A stretch of 54,686 nt of DNA from Anaerolineaceae bacterium UBA6105. GTDB taxonomy: Bacteria; Chloroflexota; Anaerolineae; Anaerolineales; Anaerolineaceae. The stretch lies in assembly GCA_002423495.1 (NCBI GenBank), contig DIWN01000080.1, forward strand, positions 477 to 55,162, in the 5' to 3' direction. Positions within the stretch are counted from its first letter, which is position 1. Each line of letters begins with the position of its first letter. Position numbers and translations under genes: made by a program. Shown here in pieces: positions 7,847-17,175 of this stretch. Under the pieces are notes generated by a model. The model worked only from the letters and a program-made list of their open reading frames with translations, was not told the origin of the DNA and ran no database searches.

Positions 7847-10800
7847 ATGAGTGATTTTCTGTTCAAAAAAGATGTTGATATCTACGATCCTAACGTCAAC
7901 GGACTGGTTGAGTTCGAAGCTGAACGCCAGGCTCGCCGGCTGATCATGATTCCCAGCGAGAGCATCGCCCCCAAGGCAGTGCGCGACCTGCTGGCATCAC
8001 CCTTCACCAATATCTATGCCGAAGGCTATCCCCGCCCTGAAACCCGCTATCAGGACGAAGAGACCATCATGGATTACGCATACCAACTTGGGCGCTACCG
8101 CCGCCACAGTGACCGGCGCTATTACAAAGGCGTGGAATACGTGGATATGCTGGAAGCCCTGGCTCGCCGGCGTGCGGCTGAGCTCTTCGCTGCCAACGAC
8201 CTTGTCGCTGATGATCTATGGGTGAACGTCCAACCGCTTTCCGGTGCCCCGGCCAACACGGCTGTTTATACCGCCCTCATCCAACCGGGTGATGCCATCC
8301 TGGGTATGGACCTCCTGGTTGGCGGTCACCTGACCCATGGTTCACCGGTTAATCGCTCTGGTCTTTTCTACAATGCTTTCCATTATGGTGTGGACCCCAA
8401 AACAGAACGCCTTAATTACGATCAGATTTTGGAACAGGCAAAAGCTTGCAAGCCAAAGGTCATCGTGGCGGGCTACACCTCTTACCCATGGATCCCTGAC
8501 TGGCAAAAATTCCGTGAAATTGCGGACGAAGTTGGGGCCTGGCTGCTGGCAGACATTTCGCACATTGCCGGTCTGGTTGCCGCCAACACAGTGCCTTCGC
8601 CAGTCGGAATTGCAGATGTGGTCAGTTTTACAACGCACAAGACGCTCTGTGGTCCTCGCGGTGCGGTGCTGATTGCCCATGACCGGGAACTCGGTGAACA
8701 GATCGACAAAGGTGTCTTCCCCGGTGAGCAAGGCGGCCCGCATGTCAACACCATTGCCGCCATGGCACTTACCTTCAAACTTGCCAAAACGGAACAATTC
8801 ATAGAGCTGCAAAAACAAACCCTGCGCAATGCCGCAGCCCTGGCTGAGCACTTCAAAAAACTGGGTGTGCGCGTTCCTTACGATGGCACCAACAGCCACA
8901 TGTGCCTGATTGACTGCAAGTCATACAAAAGCCCGAGTGGCATTCCCCTCAATGGCGATATCGGCGCAAGAATTCTCGACCTGGTCGGCATCGTGGTCAA
9001 TCGCAACACCATCCCCGGCGATCGCTCAGCGCTCTCCTCGACTGGCATTCGCATGGGCGCAACCTGGTTGACGCAGCGCGGATTTGTTGAAAAGGACTTC
9101 ACCAAGATCGCCGATTTGATCCACGAAGTCTTCACAGCCACAATCCCCTACCACATGATTGGTCGCTCAGGCAAGCTCACACGTGCCAAAGTTGATTTCT
9201 CCACGATAGGTAAAGTGAGCACAGAGGTTCGCGCCATGGCTGACACAAAACCCGCCATGGAGGAAATTCACCAGCGCCATGGATATCCGCACTACTTCTA
9301 CCTCCAGGATCACCCACGCCAGGGTATTGGCGCGCTGATGGTCACCGGAGAGAACGTGCGTGCGTTCTTAAACTACACCATGACCAGTGACGTCGAAGCC
9401 CTCGAACCGGGCGATTCGCAGCTGACGATGATGCACACCACCAATGGTGATATCGAAGGCATCCTTACCTGCAACGAGCCAAAGGCCTTTACCTTGACTG
9501 TACCCGCAGAAAAGCTTGGACTGGCAGGAACCTGGTTGGTAGGTATTTCAAGTGCATTTATTTATTACGATCCGGATCTCACCCAGAGAATTCCTGGCCC
9601 AATTTCGATCCATAAAGCTGATCCGGTTTGGGTAAAGCCTAAAAATGAGAGGGTCGACCTCCGCAAGCCGTATTTCGTCGGCATGCCGTCAGATGTTGAT
9701 TTGCCAGGCTTGCCTGAATTTGCTTGGGTGGAGCCTGAAGAAGCAAAATTAAAGCACACACCTTTGTACGAAAACCACATCGCACTGGGCGCGAAAATGA
9801 GTGGGTTTGCCGGTTGGGAGATGCCGCTGTGGTACTCCGCTGTGCTGCAGGAACACCTTGCCACGCGCAATGCGGCGGGACTGTTTGATGTGACACATAT
9901 GGGTGTCTTCCAGGCTGAAGGACCGGATGCCGCAGTATTCTTGGATGTGGTTTGCGGTAATGACACCATGTCCCTCAATATTGGAAACTCGCTTTACACC
10001 CATTTCATGGATCCGCATGCCAATGTGATTGACGACCTGCTGGTGTACCGCCGTGATACTGACAAGTACCTTGTGGTAGTCAATGCTGCCAACGAAGCCA
10101 AGGACTGGGCATGGTTAAACGCTGTTAAGAACGGTGAGGTCATGGTAGACCCGGACCGCCCCTGGGTGCGCGCGCCAGGCCGCAAGGTGATCCTGCGCAA
10201 CCTCAAAGACCCCAAGGAAGGTGAAGACCAGCTGGTGGATATTGCCCTGCAAGGTCCACTCAGCCGGGAAATCCTGCTCAAACTGGCTGATCCAGCTGAA
10301 GAGCGGCGCATCCGCCGCCTCAACCGAACTCAGCTCTGCGAATCCGTTCTGAATGGAATGCATGTGGTCGTTTCGCGCACCGGTTACACCGGCGAACCCA
10401 TGTGTTTTGAACTTTTTGTCCATCCGGATGAAGCCGTTCAACTTTGGGATGCCCTGCTTGAAGCTGGCAAACCTCTTGGTCTTGAGCCTTGTGGGCTCGG
10501 CGCGCGCGACTCACTGCGCACGGAAGCCGGTTTGCCTCTCTATGGGCATGAAATGGGTGGTGATCTGAACCTGACGATCAGTGAAGCAGGCTTCCTGCCC
10601 TTCTTGAAACTGAACTCTGCCTGGTTCATCGGCAGAAAAGCAATCGTGGAACGCGAAGAAAAACGCACCGGTGTGGTGGCGCGTTTCCGCTTCGACGAAA
10701 AAGCTGTTCGCATGGCACACCATGGCGATCCCGTCTGCGACCTCAAAGGACGCATGGTGGGTGTCGTAACCAGCTGCGCCATCGACCAGGAAGGCTATCT

Positions 10801-10969
10801 CACCGGTCAAGCCTTCGTGGATAAAAAGGTGGCTGTGGAAGGCACCAAGGTATTCATCTTCCAGAATGCCCCTGATTGGAGACAAAAACCCCCTGCTGAA
10901 CTCTCAAAAGGGGATCGAGTTGCACTGCCAGGTGCAGCGACAATTATCAGCCGGTTTTTGAAAATCTAA
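7847..10969 (+). CDS. glyA-gcvT: Serine hydroxymethyltransferase / aminomethyltransferase fusion
   Basis: One 1040-residue chain joins two one-carbon enzymes. Residues 1 to about 465 are serine hydroxymethyltransferase (serine + THF to glycine + methylene-THF), with IPSESIAPKAVRDLL at the start and the PLP lysine K265 in FTTHKTLCGPRG. Residues about 635 to 1040 are the glycine-cleavage T-protein, opening with TPLYENHIALGAKMSGFAGW and containing DVTHMGVF and VIDDLLVYRRD. Between them, residues about 485 to 600 (VTGENVRAFLNYTMTSDVEA and so on) resemble a degenerate half of a T-protein folate domain. Both ends use or make methylene-THF and glycine, so fusion may couple them. The start has a good AAGAGGAA site. 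No glycine riboswitch was recognised in the 243-bp divergent region. An aminotransferase follows 34 nt later in the same direction. Confidence 0.93.
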   Translation: MSDFLFKKDVDIYDPNVNGLVEFEAERQARRLIMIPSESIAPKAVRDLLASPFTNIYAEGYPRPETRYQDEETIMDYAYQLGRYRRHSDRRYYKGVEYVDMLEALARRRAAELFAANDLVADDLWVNVQPLSGAPANTAVYTALIQPGDAILGMDLLVGGHLTHGSPVNRSGLFYNAFHYGVDPKTERLNYDQILEQAKACKPKVIVAGYTSYPWIPDWQKFREIADEVGAWLLADISHIAGLVAANTVPSPVGIADVVSFTTHKTLCGPRGAVLIAHDRELGEQIDKGVFPGEQGGPHVNTIAAMALTFKLAKTEQFIELQKQTLRNAAALAEHFKKLGVRVPYDGTNSHMCLIDCKSYKSPSGIPLNGDIGARILDLVGIVVNRNTIPGDRSALSSTGIRMGATWLTQRGFVEKDFTKIADLIHEVFTATIPYHMIGRSGKLTRAKVDFSTIGKVSTEVRAMADTKPAMEEIHQRHGYPHYFYLQDHPRQGIGALMVTGENVRAFLNYTMTSDVEALEPGDSQLTMMHTTNGDIEGILTCNEPKAFTLTVPAEKLGLAGTWLVGISSAFIYYDPDLTQRIPGPISIHKADPVWVKPKNERVDLRKPYFVGMPSDVDLPGLPEFAWVEPEEAKLKHTPLYENHIALGAKMSGFAGWEMPLWYSAVLQEHLATRNAAGLFDVTHMGVFQAEGPDAAVFLDVVCGNDTMSLNIGNSLYTHFMDPHANVIDDLLVYRRDTDKYLVVVNAANEAKDWAWLNAVKNGEVMVDPDRPWVRAPGRKVILRNLKDPKEGEDQLVDIALQGPLSREILLKLADPAEERRIRRLNRTQLCESVLNGMHVVVSRTGYTGEPMCFELFVHPDEAVQLWDALLEAGKPLGLEPCGLGARDSLRTEAGLPLYGHEMGGDLNLTISEAGFLPFLKLNSAWFIGRKAIVEREEKRTGVVARFRFDEKAVRMAHHGDPVCDLKGRMVGVVTSCAIDQEGYLTGQAFVDKKVAVEGTKVFIFQNAPDWRQKPPAELSKGDRVALPGAATIISRFLKI

Positions 10970-11003
10970 ACCGGAGTACAAGAAAAAAGGAGAGATAAAC
11001 ATA

Positions 11004-12230
11004 ATGCCAACACCCTGGGAACTAAGATTTGCTCACCGAACTGAAGGTATGAAGAGCTCATTTATCCGTGAGCTTTTGAAGGTTACCAACCAGCCTGAGG
11101 TCATCTCTTTCGGCGGAGGTTTTCCTGCCGCTGAACTCTTCCCAATCGAACAAATGCGGGCAGCTTGCGACAAAGTCCTCACCGAAAATGGTCGCAAAGC
11201 CCTGCAATATACGACCACAGAGGGTTATAACCCTCTGCGTCAGTGGCTCGCAGATGATGCAAAAGCCATGGGCATCAACGTCACGCTCGACAACATCATG
11301 ATCACTACGGGTTCGCAGCAAGCTCTTGATATTGTTGGTCGCATCTTCATCAACCGTGGTGATCGCATTCTGACCGAGTCTCCCACCTATCTTGGCGCCA
11401 TCCAAGCCTGGAACGCTTACGGACCGCAGTACGTAACTGCAGATACCGACGCGGACGGCATGGTTACCGATGATCTCGAAGATCTCATCAGGCAAAACGT
11501 CAAGTTCATGTATGTGCTGCCAAATTTCCACAATCCACTGGGCGTTACCTTATCTCTCGAGCGGCGACAGCGGTTAATTAAGCTTGCCAACCGCTACAAT
11601 GTGCCCATGATCGAAGATGATCCTTATGGTAAGTTGATTTTCGAAGGAGAGATGCTGCCGCCGATTGCCGTGCTGGACGCAAAGTATCATGAATGTGAGC
11701 ATTCGACGTTTGACGGAAACGTTATTTACACCAGTACCTTTTCAAAAATTCTTGCCCCGGGACTGCGCATTGGCTGGGTGATTGCTCCTGCTGAAGTGAT
11801 CAAAAAGATGGTCCAGGCAAAACAAGGCGCGGACCTGCAGTGTTCCACCTTCGACCAGTACGTTGCTTACGAACTGGCAATTGGGGATTGGCTGCCTGGG
11901 CATATTGAAACTATCCGGCGCGTTTACAAGGAACGGCGCGATGCCATGATCCAGGCGTTTAAAGACTTCATGCCTGAAGGCACCACCTGGACTACCCCCC
12001 GAGGCGGTTTGTTCCTCTGGCTGCGTCTGCCCGAAGGCTGCGACAGCCTCGAACTCTTCCCCAAAGCCGTGGAAGAAAAGGTTGCCTACGTTCCTGGCAC
12101 GCCGTTCTACCCGAATGGCGGTCCAAAGAATACAATGCGCCTCAACTTCTCCGCCGCCAATCCTGAAACCATCCGCGAAGGCGTCCGCCGTCTGTCTGAG
12201 ATGATCAAGAAAAGTTTGTGCGAATCCTGA
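11004..12230 (+). CDS. PLP-dependent class I/II aminotransferase
   Basis: Fold-type I aminotransferase of 408 residues, cytoplasmic. It shows the pattern of the 2-aminoadipate/aromatic group also found as the C-terminal half of MocR regulators, but without a DNA-binding domain: ISFGGGFPAAELFP near the start, LQYTTTEGYNPLRQWLA, TTGSQQALD, the ring-binding VLPNFHNPLG, EDDPYG, and the PLP lysine K248 in STFSKILAPGLRIGW. Substrate cannot be fixed by eye; candidates are alpha-aminoadipate, aromatic or branched-chain amino acids, and glyoxylate. It begins 34 nt after the glyA-gcvT fusion behind a strong AAGGAGAG site and ends at a strong terminator, so the two genes likely form one operon linking amino-group transfer to serine and glycine metabolism. 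Confidence 0.9.
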   Translation: MPTPWELRFAHRTEGMKSSFIRELLKVTNQPEVISFGGGFPAAELFPIEQMRAACDKVLTENGRKALQYTTTEGYNPLRQWLADDAKAMGINVTLDNIMITTGSQQALDIVGRIFINRGDRILTESPTYLGAIQAWNAYGPQYVTADTDADGMVTDDLEDLIRQNVKFMYVLPNFHNPLGVTLSLERRQRLIKLANRYNVPMIEDDPYGKLIFEGEMLPPIAVLDAKYHECEHSTFDGNVIYTSTFSKILAPGLRIGWVIAPAEVIKKMVQAKQGADLQCSTFDQYVAYELAIGDWLPGHIETIRRVYKERRDAMIQAFKDFMPEGTTWTTPRGGLFLWLRLPEGCDSLELFPKAVEEKVAYVPGTPFYPNGGPKNTMRLNFSAANPETIREGVRRLSEMIKKSLCES

Positions 12231-12243
12231 ATTTTATGAGCAT

Positions 12244-12275
12244 AAAAATGACCGGTCGCAGGACCGGTCATTTTT
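12244..12275. terminator. Strong bidirectional intrinsic terminator
   Basis: TGACCGGTC (12249-12257) pairs perfectly with GACCGGTCA (12262-12270) across a GCAG loop. AAAAA precedes and TTTTT follows, so both strands end in a U-run after the stem. It lies between the convergent aminotransferase and kinase genes and can serve both. Confidence 0.93.
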
Positions 12276-12309
12276 GTTTCAGGTGTTAAGGCAAAAAACT
12301 ATCGCGAAA

Positions 12310-14013
12310 TCACCGCGTCCAAAGTTCAAACGTAGTCAGGATCGAATCGCCGATGAATTCGCGCAGGATCGAATTGTCGGGCACATAATCCGTCCCGGTA
12401 GGCAAAAACCATTCCAGGAATTTTAGCAATCGTTTCGCTTCAATGTGCTCCGGCGTGCCAAACGGCACCTGGCGTAAAAGCGGCTCCACCAGTGGTTTGA
12501 GCGTGGTCAGCTCATAAGCCAGGGCAGAGTTGAACATCACATCCGCATTTTCCTGGTATGGGAAGATGTGGAATTTCTCTCCAGCCCGCACGGACTCCCA
12601 ACGCCGGATTGTGTCAGCTGCTGAATAGCCGCGGTCGCGGGCATCCCGCAGAATCCGCCGCAGCATGCGAGTGTCGGTGGTGGAAATTCGATTGTGCCGG
12701 TCCAGGTTGAGCTGCGTAAGGCAGGAAACATAGATCCTGAAAGTGGTTTTGGGATCAATATCGGTCAACAAGCCCGGGTTGAGCCCATGGATGCCCTCAA
12801 GAATGACCACGTCCCCTTTATTAAGTTGCACTTTCGCTCCCTCAACACTCAAACCAGTGATGAAGTCGTAACGCGGCAACTGCACTTCCTCCCCAGCTAA
12901 CAGTGCTTTCAAATCGCGGTTCAAACGCTCCAAATCAAGCGCCCGCAGCGACTCATAATCGCGATGACCATCGGCATTCAAAGGGGTCTTTTCCCGGTCA
13001 ATGAAGAAGTTATCCATCTCGAGGGCAAAAGGTGTGATTCCCTTCGCCAGAAGTTGGATGCCGAGACGTTTCGAGAAGGTCGTTTTTCCAGAGGAAGAAG
13101 GCCCCGCAATCAGGATTATGCCAACCCTTTCACGCGCCTCGTAAATCTGGGCGGCTATCTGGGCAATTTCCATCTCATGCAGGGCTTCCGAAACCAGGAT
13201 AACCTCATCAATGTGCCCCTCCTGGATGGCGTCATTCAAGGAACCCACGGAATGGATGCCCAGCGTGGATAACCAATCGCCGTATTCCTGGAAAGTTCTC
13301 AGGAGTGTGGGGTAACTTTCCATCGGCAGCACCTCGGATGGCGCGTGCCGTCTTGGAAAGCGGATAATAAAGGCTTGATCCAGCAAGTAGAAATCAAACC
13401 ACTTCAGATAACCGGAAGAAGGCACCATGTAGCCATGGTGATAATCCCGCGTTTCACCTGCCCGGTAAAGCACCAGGTCCGGGCGCTGGCGATATTTCAG
13501 CAACCGCACCTTATCATCCTCACCAGCCTGCTTAAAGTACGCGACAGCTTCTTCTAGCGGCACGGTTTCGCGCACAAAAGGCACATCCTGATCCACAAGA
13601 TCCTGCATTGCCACTTTTATGCGATCAAGTTCTTCCTGCCCAAAATGAGGCAGGTTACTGACCTGGCAGTAGTATCCACCCGAAGAAACCGAATGGTCAA
13701 TATTTAATTCTCCCCCAGGGAAGCAGCTCTTGAACGCAGCTTCGAGCAAAAAGACCAGCGAGCGGCGGTAAATGCGCGCCCCATCTGTGTCTTCCATGGA
13801 GAGCAGCGTTGCTCTTCCATCCTGCCCAATCGGATAAGTTAACTCACGCAACTGACCGTCCAGAATTGCCCCTACGATCAGGGGCTCTTCAGGCTTCTGA
13901 ACAGTACGGACAAAGGCTTCAAGCCTCCCACCTCTTTTTCCAGTAATGATCCTGCCATCGCTTAGTGTTAGTTCCACACTTTCGCGCGGTTTATCTGTCA
14001 AATAAAAATCCAT
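12310..14013 (-). CDS. Uridine-kinase-like protein with ThrRS-type N-terminal domains
   Basis: Predicted nucleoside or sugar kinase of 567 residues. Residues 1 to about 65 (VELTLSDGRIITGKRGGR) resemble a TGS domain. Residues about 85 to 170 contain HSVSSGGYYCQV and resemble the second additional domain of threonyl- and alanyl-tRNA synthetases. From about residue 290 a P-loop kinase of the uridine kinase/phosphoribulokinase family follows, with Walker A GPSSSGKTT near residue 304, DNFFIDREKTP, and DVVILEGIHGLNP. This fusion is known in several thermophiles and clostridia, but its substrate is unsettled. The gene starts 17 nt after the GH57 gene and is the last of a three-gene operon, which could mean that it phosphorylates a product of glucan breakdown; that is inference. 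Confidence 0.88.
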   Translation of the reverse strand: MDFYLTDKPRESVELTLSDGRIITGKRGGRLEAFVRTVQKPEEPLIVGAILDGQLRELTYPIGQDGRATLLSMEDTDGARIYRRSLVFLLEAAFKSCFPGGELNIDHSVSSGGYYCQVSNLPHFGQEELDRIKVAMQDLVDQDVPFVRETVPLEEAVAYFKQAGEDDKVRLLKYRQRPDLVLYRAGETRDYHHGYMVPSSGYLKWFDFYLLDQAFIIRFPRRHAPSEVLPMESYPTLLRTFQEYGDWLSTLGIHSVGSLNDAIQEGHIDEVILVSEALHEMEIAQIAAQIYEARERVGIILIAGPSSSGKTTFSKRLGIQLLAKGITPFALEMDNFFIDREKTPLNADGHRDYESLRALDLERLNRDLKALLAGEEVQLPRYDFITGLSVEGAKVQLNKGDVVILEGIHGLNPGLLTDIDPKTTFRIYVSCLTQLNLDRHNRISTTDTRMLRRILRDARDRGYSAADTIRRWESVRAGEKFHIFPYQENADVMFNSALAYELTTLKPLVEPLLRQVPFGTPEHIEAKRLLKFLEWFLPTGTDYVPDNSILREFIGDSILTTFELWTR

Positions 14014-14030
14014 GATACTCTCTGTCTCTT

Positions 14031-17000
14031 TTACTCTGTTACTGCGATCAAAGGAATGATCGCGAAATCGTCGGGTCCCTTCCCGTCAATTGGCTGCGCG
14101 GAAGAGGGATAAGTCCCCAGCAACGTAGCCTGGTCCGGAGTATAAGCTGTCGGAAGCGCCAGGTCAATGATGCGGGTGTGATTGTTGTCGAGCGGCGCGC
14201 CACCAAACCGGTAGCTTTCTGCATTTTGGCTGACGTCACGCACACGCCAGACGCCTTCTGCGGGATAGCCTTCCTGCCCAAGAACAACTGCAGCGTAACT
14301 CCACTCAATCGGGTCGCCCTGACCAAAGAATTCCAAAGGCACACTGGCGATGACCGCGTTTTTGCCAACATCCACATACACCTTCATGGCGGAGCTGGCT
14401 TCGGTGTCCTTTACCGGTTCTGCCATCGGATCCTCACCCGGCACGACAACCTGCGGCATCCAGCCTTCGACCCATACTGCGATATCCCAGCCGTTGCCGT
14501 CTTCCAGCGCGGCATTTCTGCCAGGTAATAACATTCGGTTGCCGGTGCCGGCACCAGGGTCTTTGTCGATATAGACATCAAAAGTCTGCACCGAGAACCC
14601 TGCCGGCGAATTCCAGCCATTGGTTATCGGAGCTTTCATTGTAAAGCTGAAATAGACATTCGCGCCATCGCTGGAGACCTCAAAAGCGGTCAGGTCAAAA
14701 TCCCCAGCCTTAAACACGCCATCCTTGGGATAAGTGTAACTGCCCAGGCCGGTGTCGTCACCTTCAGGGTCCTCAACCAGCAGCACGCTGGTGAGTGGTT
14801 CAAAACTGAAGTACTGAATCGCCAGCGGTGCCTCTGATTTGAATTGGAACGGCTCTTCGCCAGTTATTACAATCTGTACAGGAATAATACTTCCAGCTGA
14901 GACTTCGCCAAGGACTGATTTGTCTAACGACAGTTCAACTATATCAGTGTCAACAGCTAATTCTCCGAACAATCGATTGTCAGGTTCCCAGGCTGAGCCA
15001 TCAGATTTGTAGAGCGTGATCGGATTATTGCCGCTCATGAATTCGATAGCGCGGGAAGCAGGTGAGATTAAGGGGGTTTCATGACCCACACCGACCATCA
15101 GCTTGTCCAAATCACCAGGAGCATTAAGATAGACCAGTAACCGCCTGAAATCTCCCGCGGGCTCAGCTAAATCAATACGCAGGTAAAGCTTTTCCTGATC
15201 CATGCCATAGGCAAAAGCCTCGATTGGGTCGCCTTCTTCGCCTTCATAAACAGCAGCAGTGCTCCACTCATCCTCCCCGAGGATCCCATCCACAACAGGG
15301 GTGGTCTGACCGCTGATCGCGGTGTCTGGCTTGAGCGGTTGCGGTTGAATGACCGGGATGTCCAGAAAAGCGGGATAGTCCACCCCCAACGAGGTGTAGA
15401 CGCCCTTCAGGAGCGCGCGATAGCCCTCATCAAAATAGCTGTCCTGCCCGGAATCCTGGTCAGTACCATACCACCAGAACCAGTCCGAGCCCTCCGCCAG
15501 GTACATAAAGTCCTGCGCCTCAGCCAGCGCTTCGGGGCTGGCACTGAGCGTGCCATCCTCGTACTGCGCCAAATCTGCGCGCACACGAGCAAGCAGATCC
15601 CAGCCTTCAGCTTCTTCGCTTTCACCAATCCAGGTGTCATAATTAGCGCTGAACCATGCCCCCGGGAAGAGGACGTCCAGCTCACGCTGTTCAGGGTAGA
15701 GCTCGAGGTATTCTGAGGGGGTGATTGTTTCGAGCAAATCACTCTCAGCCAGTTTTTTGTAGAGAGCATGGAAAAATTCCTTGCCGTCATTGTCATAGTT
15801 TTCCCAGGCATTCTCGCCATCCACCACTATGGTCACAATATGCGGACCTTCCGTGCCCTGCAGGCTCGCGTGGATTGCTTCAAGCGAATCGACCATATCC
15901 TGTGCGGCATCTTCGCCTGCCATACCAGAGTAATTGAAACCGATCTTGTCCGAAATAACCCAATCGCGGAAGAAGATGGCAACTTCGCCGCCGCTTTCAC
16001 CCTGCACGTAGTAGGGGCGATAGAAGGTGTCGGGGTCTTTCACCACACCGTCGCTATCCCTGCCAAAACGATCCCCTGCAAGCCCCAGGCTTGCCACCAG
16101 CACGGGTTCACCGGTCTGCATATATGTGTATCCAGCTTCGCTGACCAACGGCACGATATCTTCTGCCACAGATCCCTCACCAGGCCAAAGCCCGCGGACC
16201 TCCCTCTCAAAGATGGACTCGTACATTTCCACGCTCTTTTGAAGGTGGAAAGCTGCATCCTCAGGGTAGCTGAAGTGCTGTTTGGGCATGATCGCCTTGG
16301 GATTGCCGACCAATGCCAGGTCCGAGTCGTAGATCAGGGGCAAAATCGGATGGGCATATGGGGTGGTTGTGATCTCCAAAATGCTTGCATCCTGCAATTC
16401 CTTGTGGGTTGGCAGAACGCGCTTGATCAATTCCAAAATGCCATCAAACAGGGTAACCTTATCTTCTTCGGTGAAGTCCCTGCCTTTATCGACCAGGGCT
16501 TTAAATGGTTCCTGTGCCAGGTAATCTGGGTCGATCCATGCCAGGTTGAACCAGATCTGCAGATCGCGAAAATCCTGTTCGCTGAAGTTTTCCACAGCCG
16601 CGGCGATCGCGGCTTCGTCTGTGCCGCCGCGCAAATCAAGCAATTCCTGGTAGCGCGGGTAAACCGCGATAATGTGATCCCAGTTGGCGTCATAGAAACG
16701 CTGCAGGATGAAGGTTTTCTGCTCCACGGTCAATTCAGCCGCCGGCACTTCCGCCAGCACCCAATAAAGGTCTTTTACACCGTTATCCGCGTAGTCCTGC
16801 AGTTGACGGATCAGCGAGGGGGTCAGATTGATGGCCGCCTTCACGCCTTCCTCGGCGGCGATCATTTCCGCCATGTCGAGGTAGTCCTTGGTAGCGTGCA
16901 CGCGTACCCAGGGTCGGGTGTAGACCCCGTTCTCATCCTTGTAATACATCGGCTGATGCTGATGCCAGGTGAGATTGACATAAAGTGGGTATTCCTCCGC

Positions 17001-17153
17001 CACCAGTTCTTCCGTTGGTGTTGGCTCTTCTGCCGCAGGAGTTGTCGGTTCAGCTGGCAAATCCGTCGGAGCGGGCGTGGTGCTGGACCCTGAGCAGCCT
17101 GCAATAATTGTCAGGCTCAGGATGATTGCAAGGTAGATTTGAAGCTTTTTCAT
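14031..17153 (-). CDS. GH57 family glycoside hydrolase lipoprotein
   Basis: Secreted, lipid-anchored alpha-glucan-active enzyme of 1040 residues. The signal peptide ends in lipobox IAGC (C20), followed by a Thr/Pro/Glu-rich linker. The GH57 barrel starts with YVNLTWHQHQPMY near residue 60 and includes TTTPYAHPILPLI. A likely catalytic Glu lies near residue 327 (LWPGEGSVAED) and a conserved acidic pair near residue 442 (VVDGENAWENY). The C-terminal third (from about residue 700) is rich in beta strands, with ILGEDEWSTAAVYEGEE and later DPEGDDTGLGSYTYP, resembling the C-terminal domain of glucodextranase. GH57 enzymes act on starch, glycogen or branched maltodextrins with retention. It sits 22 nt after a GH13 lipoprotein and 17 nt before a kinase in one operon. 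The exact bond specificity is unknown. Confidence 0.9.
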   Translation of the reverse strand: MKKLQIYLAIILSLTIIAGCSGSSTTPAPTDLPAEPTTPAAEEPTPTEELVAEEYPLYVNLTWHQHQPMYYKDENGVYTRPWVRVHATKDYLDMAEMIAAEEGVKAAINLTPSLIRQLQDYADNGVKDLYWVLAEVPAAELTVEQKTFILQRFYDANWDHIIAVYPRYQELLDLRGGTDEAAIAAAVENFSEQDFRDLQIWFNLAWIDPDYLAQEPFKALVDKGRDFTEEDKVTLFDGILELIKRVLPTHKELQDASILEITTTPYAHPILPLIYDSDLALVGNPKAIMPKQHFSYPEDAAFHLQKSVEMYESIFEREVRGLWPGEGSVAEDIVPLVSEAGYTYMQTGEPVLVASLGLAGDRFGRDSDGVVKDPDTFYRPYYVQGESGGEVAIFFRDWVISDKIGFNYSGMAGEDAAQDMVDSLEAIHASLQGTEGPHIVTIVVDGENAWENYDNDGKEFFHALYKKLAESDLLETITPSEYLELYPEQRELDVLFPGAWFSANYDTWIGESEEAEGWDLLARVRADLAQYEDGTLSASPEALAEAQDFMYLAEGSDWFWWYGTDQDSGQDSYFDEGYRALLKGVYTSLGVDYPAFLDIPVIQPQPLKPDTAISGQTTPVVDGILGEDEWSTAAVYEGEEGDPIEAFAYGMDQEKLYLRIDLAEPAGDFRRLLVYLNAPGDLDKLMVGVGHETPLISPASRAIEFMSGNNPITLYKSDGSAWEPDNRLFGELAVDTDIVELSLDKSVLGEVSAGSIIPVQIVITGEEPFQFKSEAPLAIQYFSFEPLTSVLLVEDPEGDDTGLGSYTYPKDGVFKAGDFDLTAFEVSSDGANVYFSFTMKAPITNGWNSPAGFSVQTFDVYIDKDPGAGTGNRMLLPGRNAALEDGNGWDIAVWVEGWMPQVVVPGEDPMAEPVKDTEASSAMKVYVDVGKNAVIASVPLEFFGQGDPIEWSYAAVVLGQEGYPAEGVWRVRDVSQNAESYRFGGAPLDNNHTRIIDLALPTAYTPDQATLLGTYPSSAQPIDGKGPDDFAIIPLIAVTE

Positions 17154-17175
17154 GGTTCCTCTTTTCTTGCCCGGA

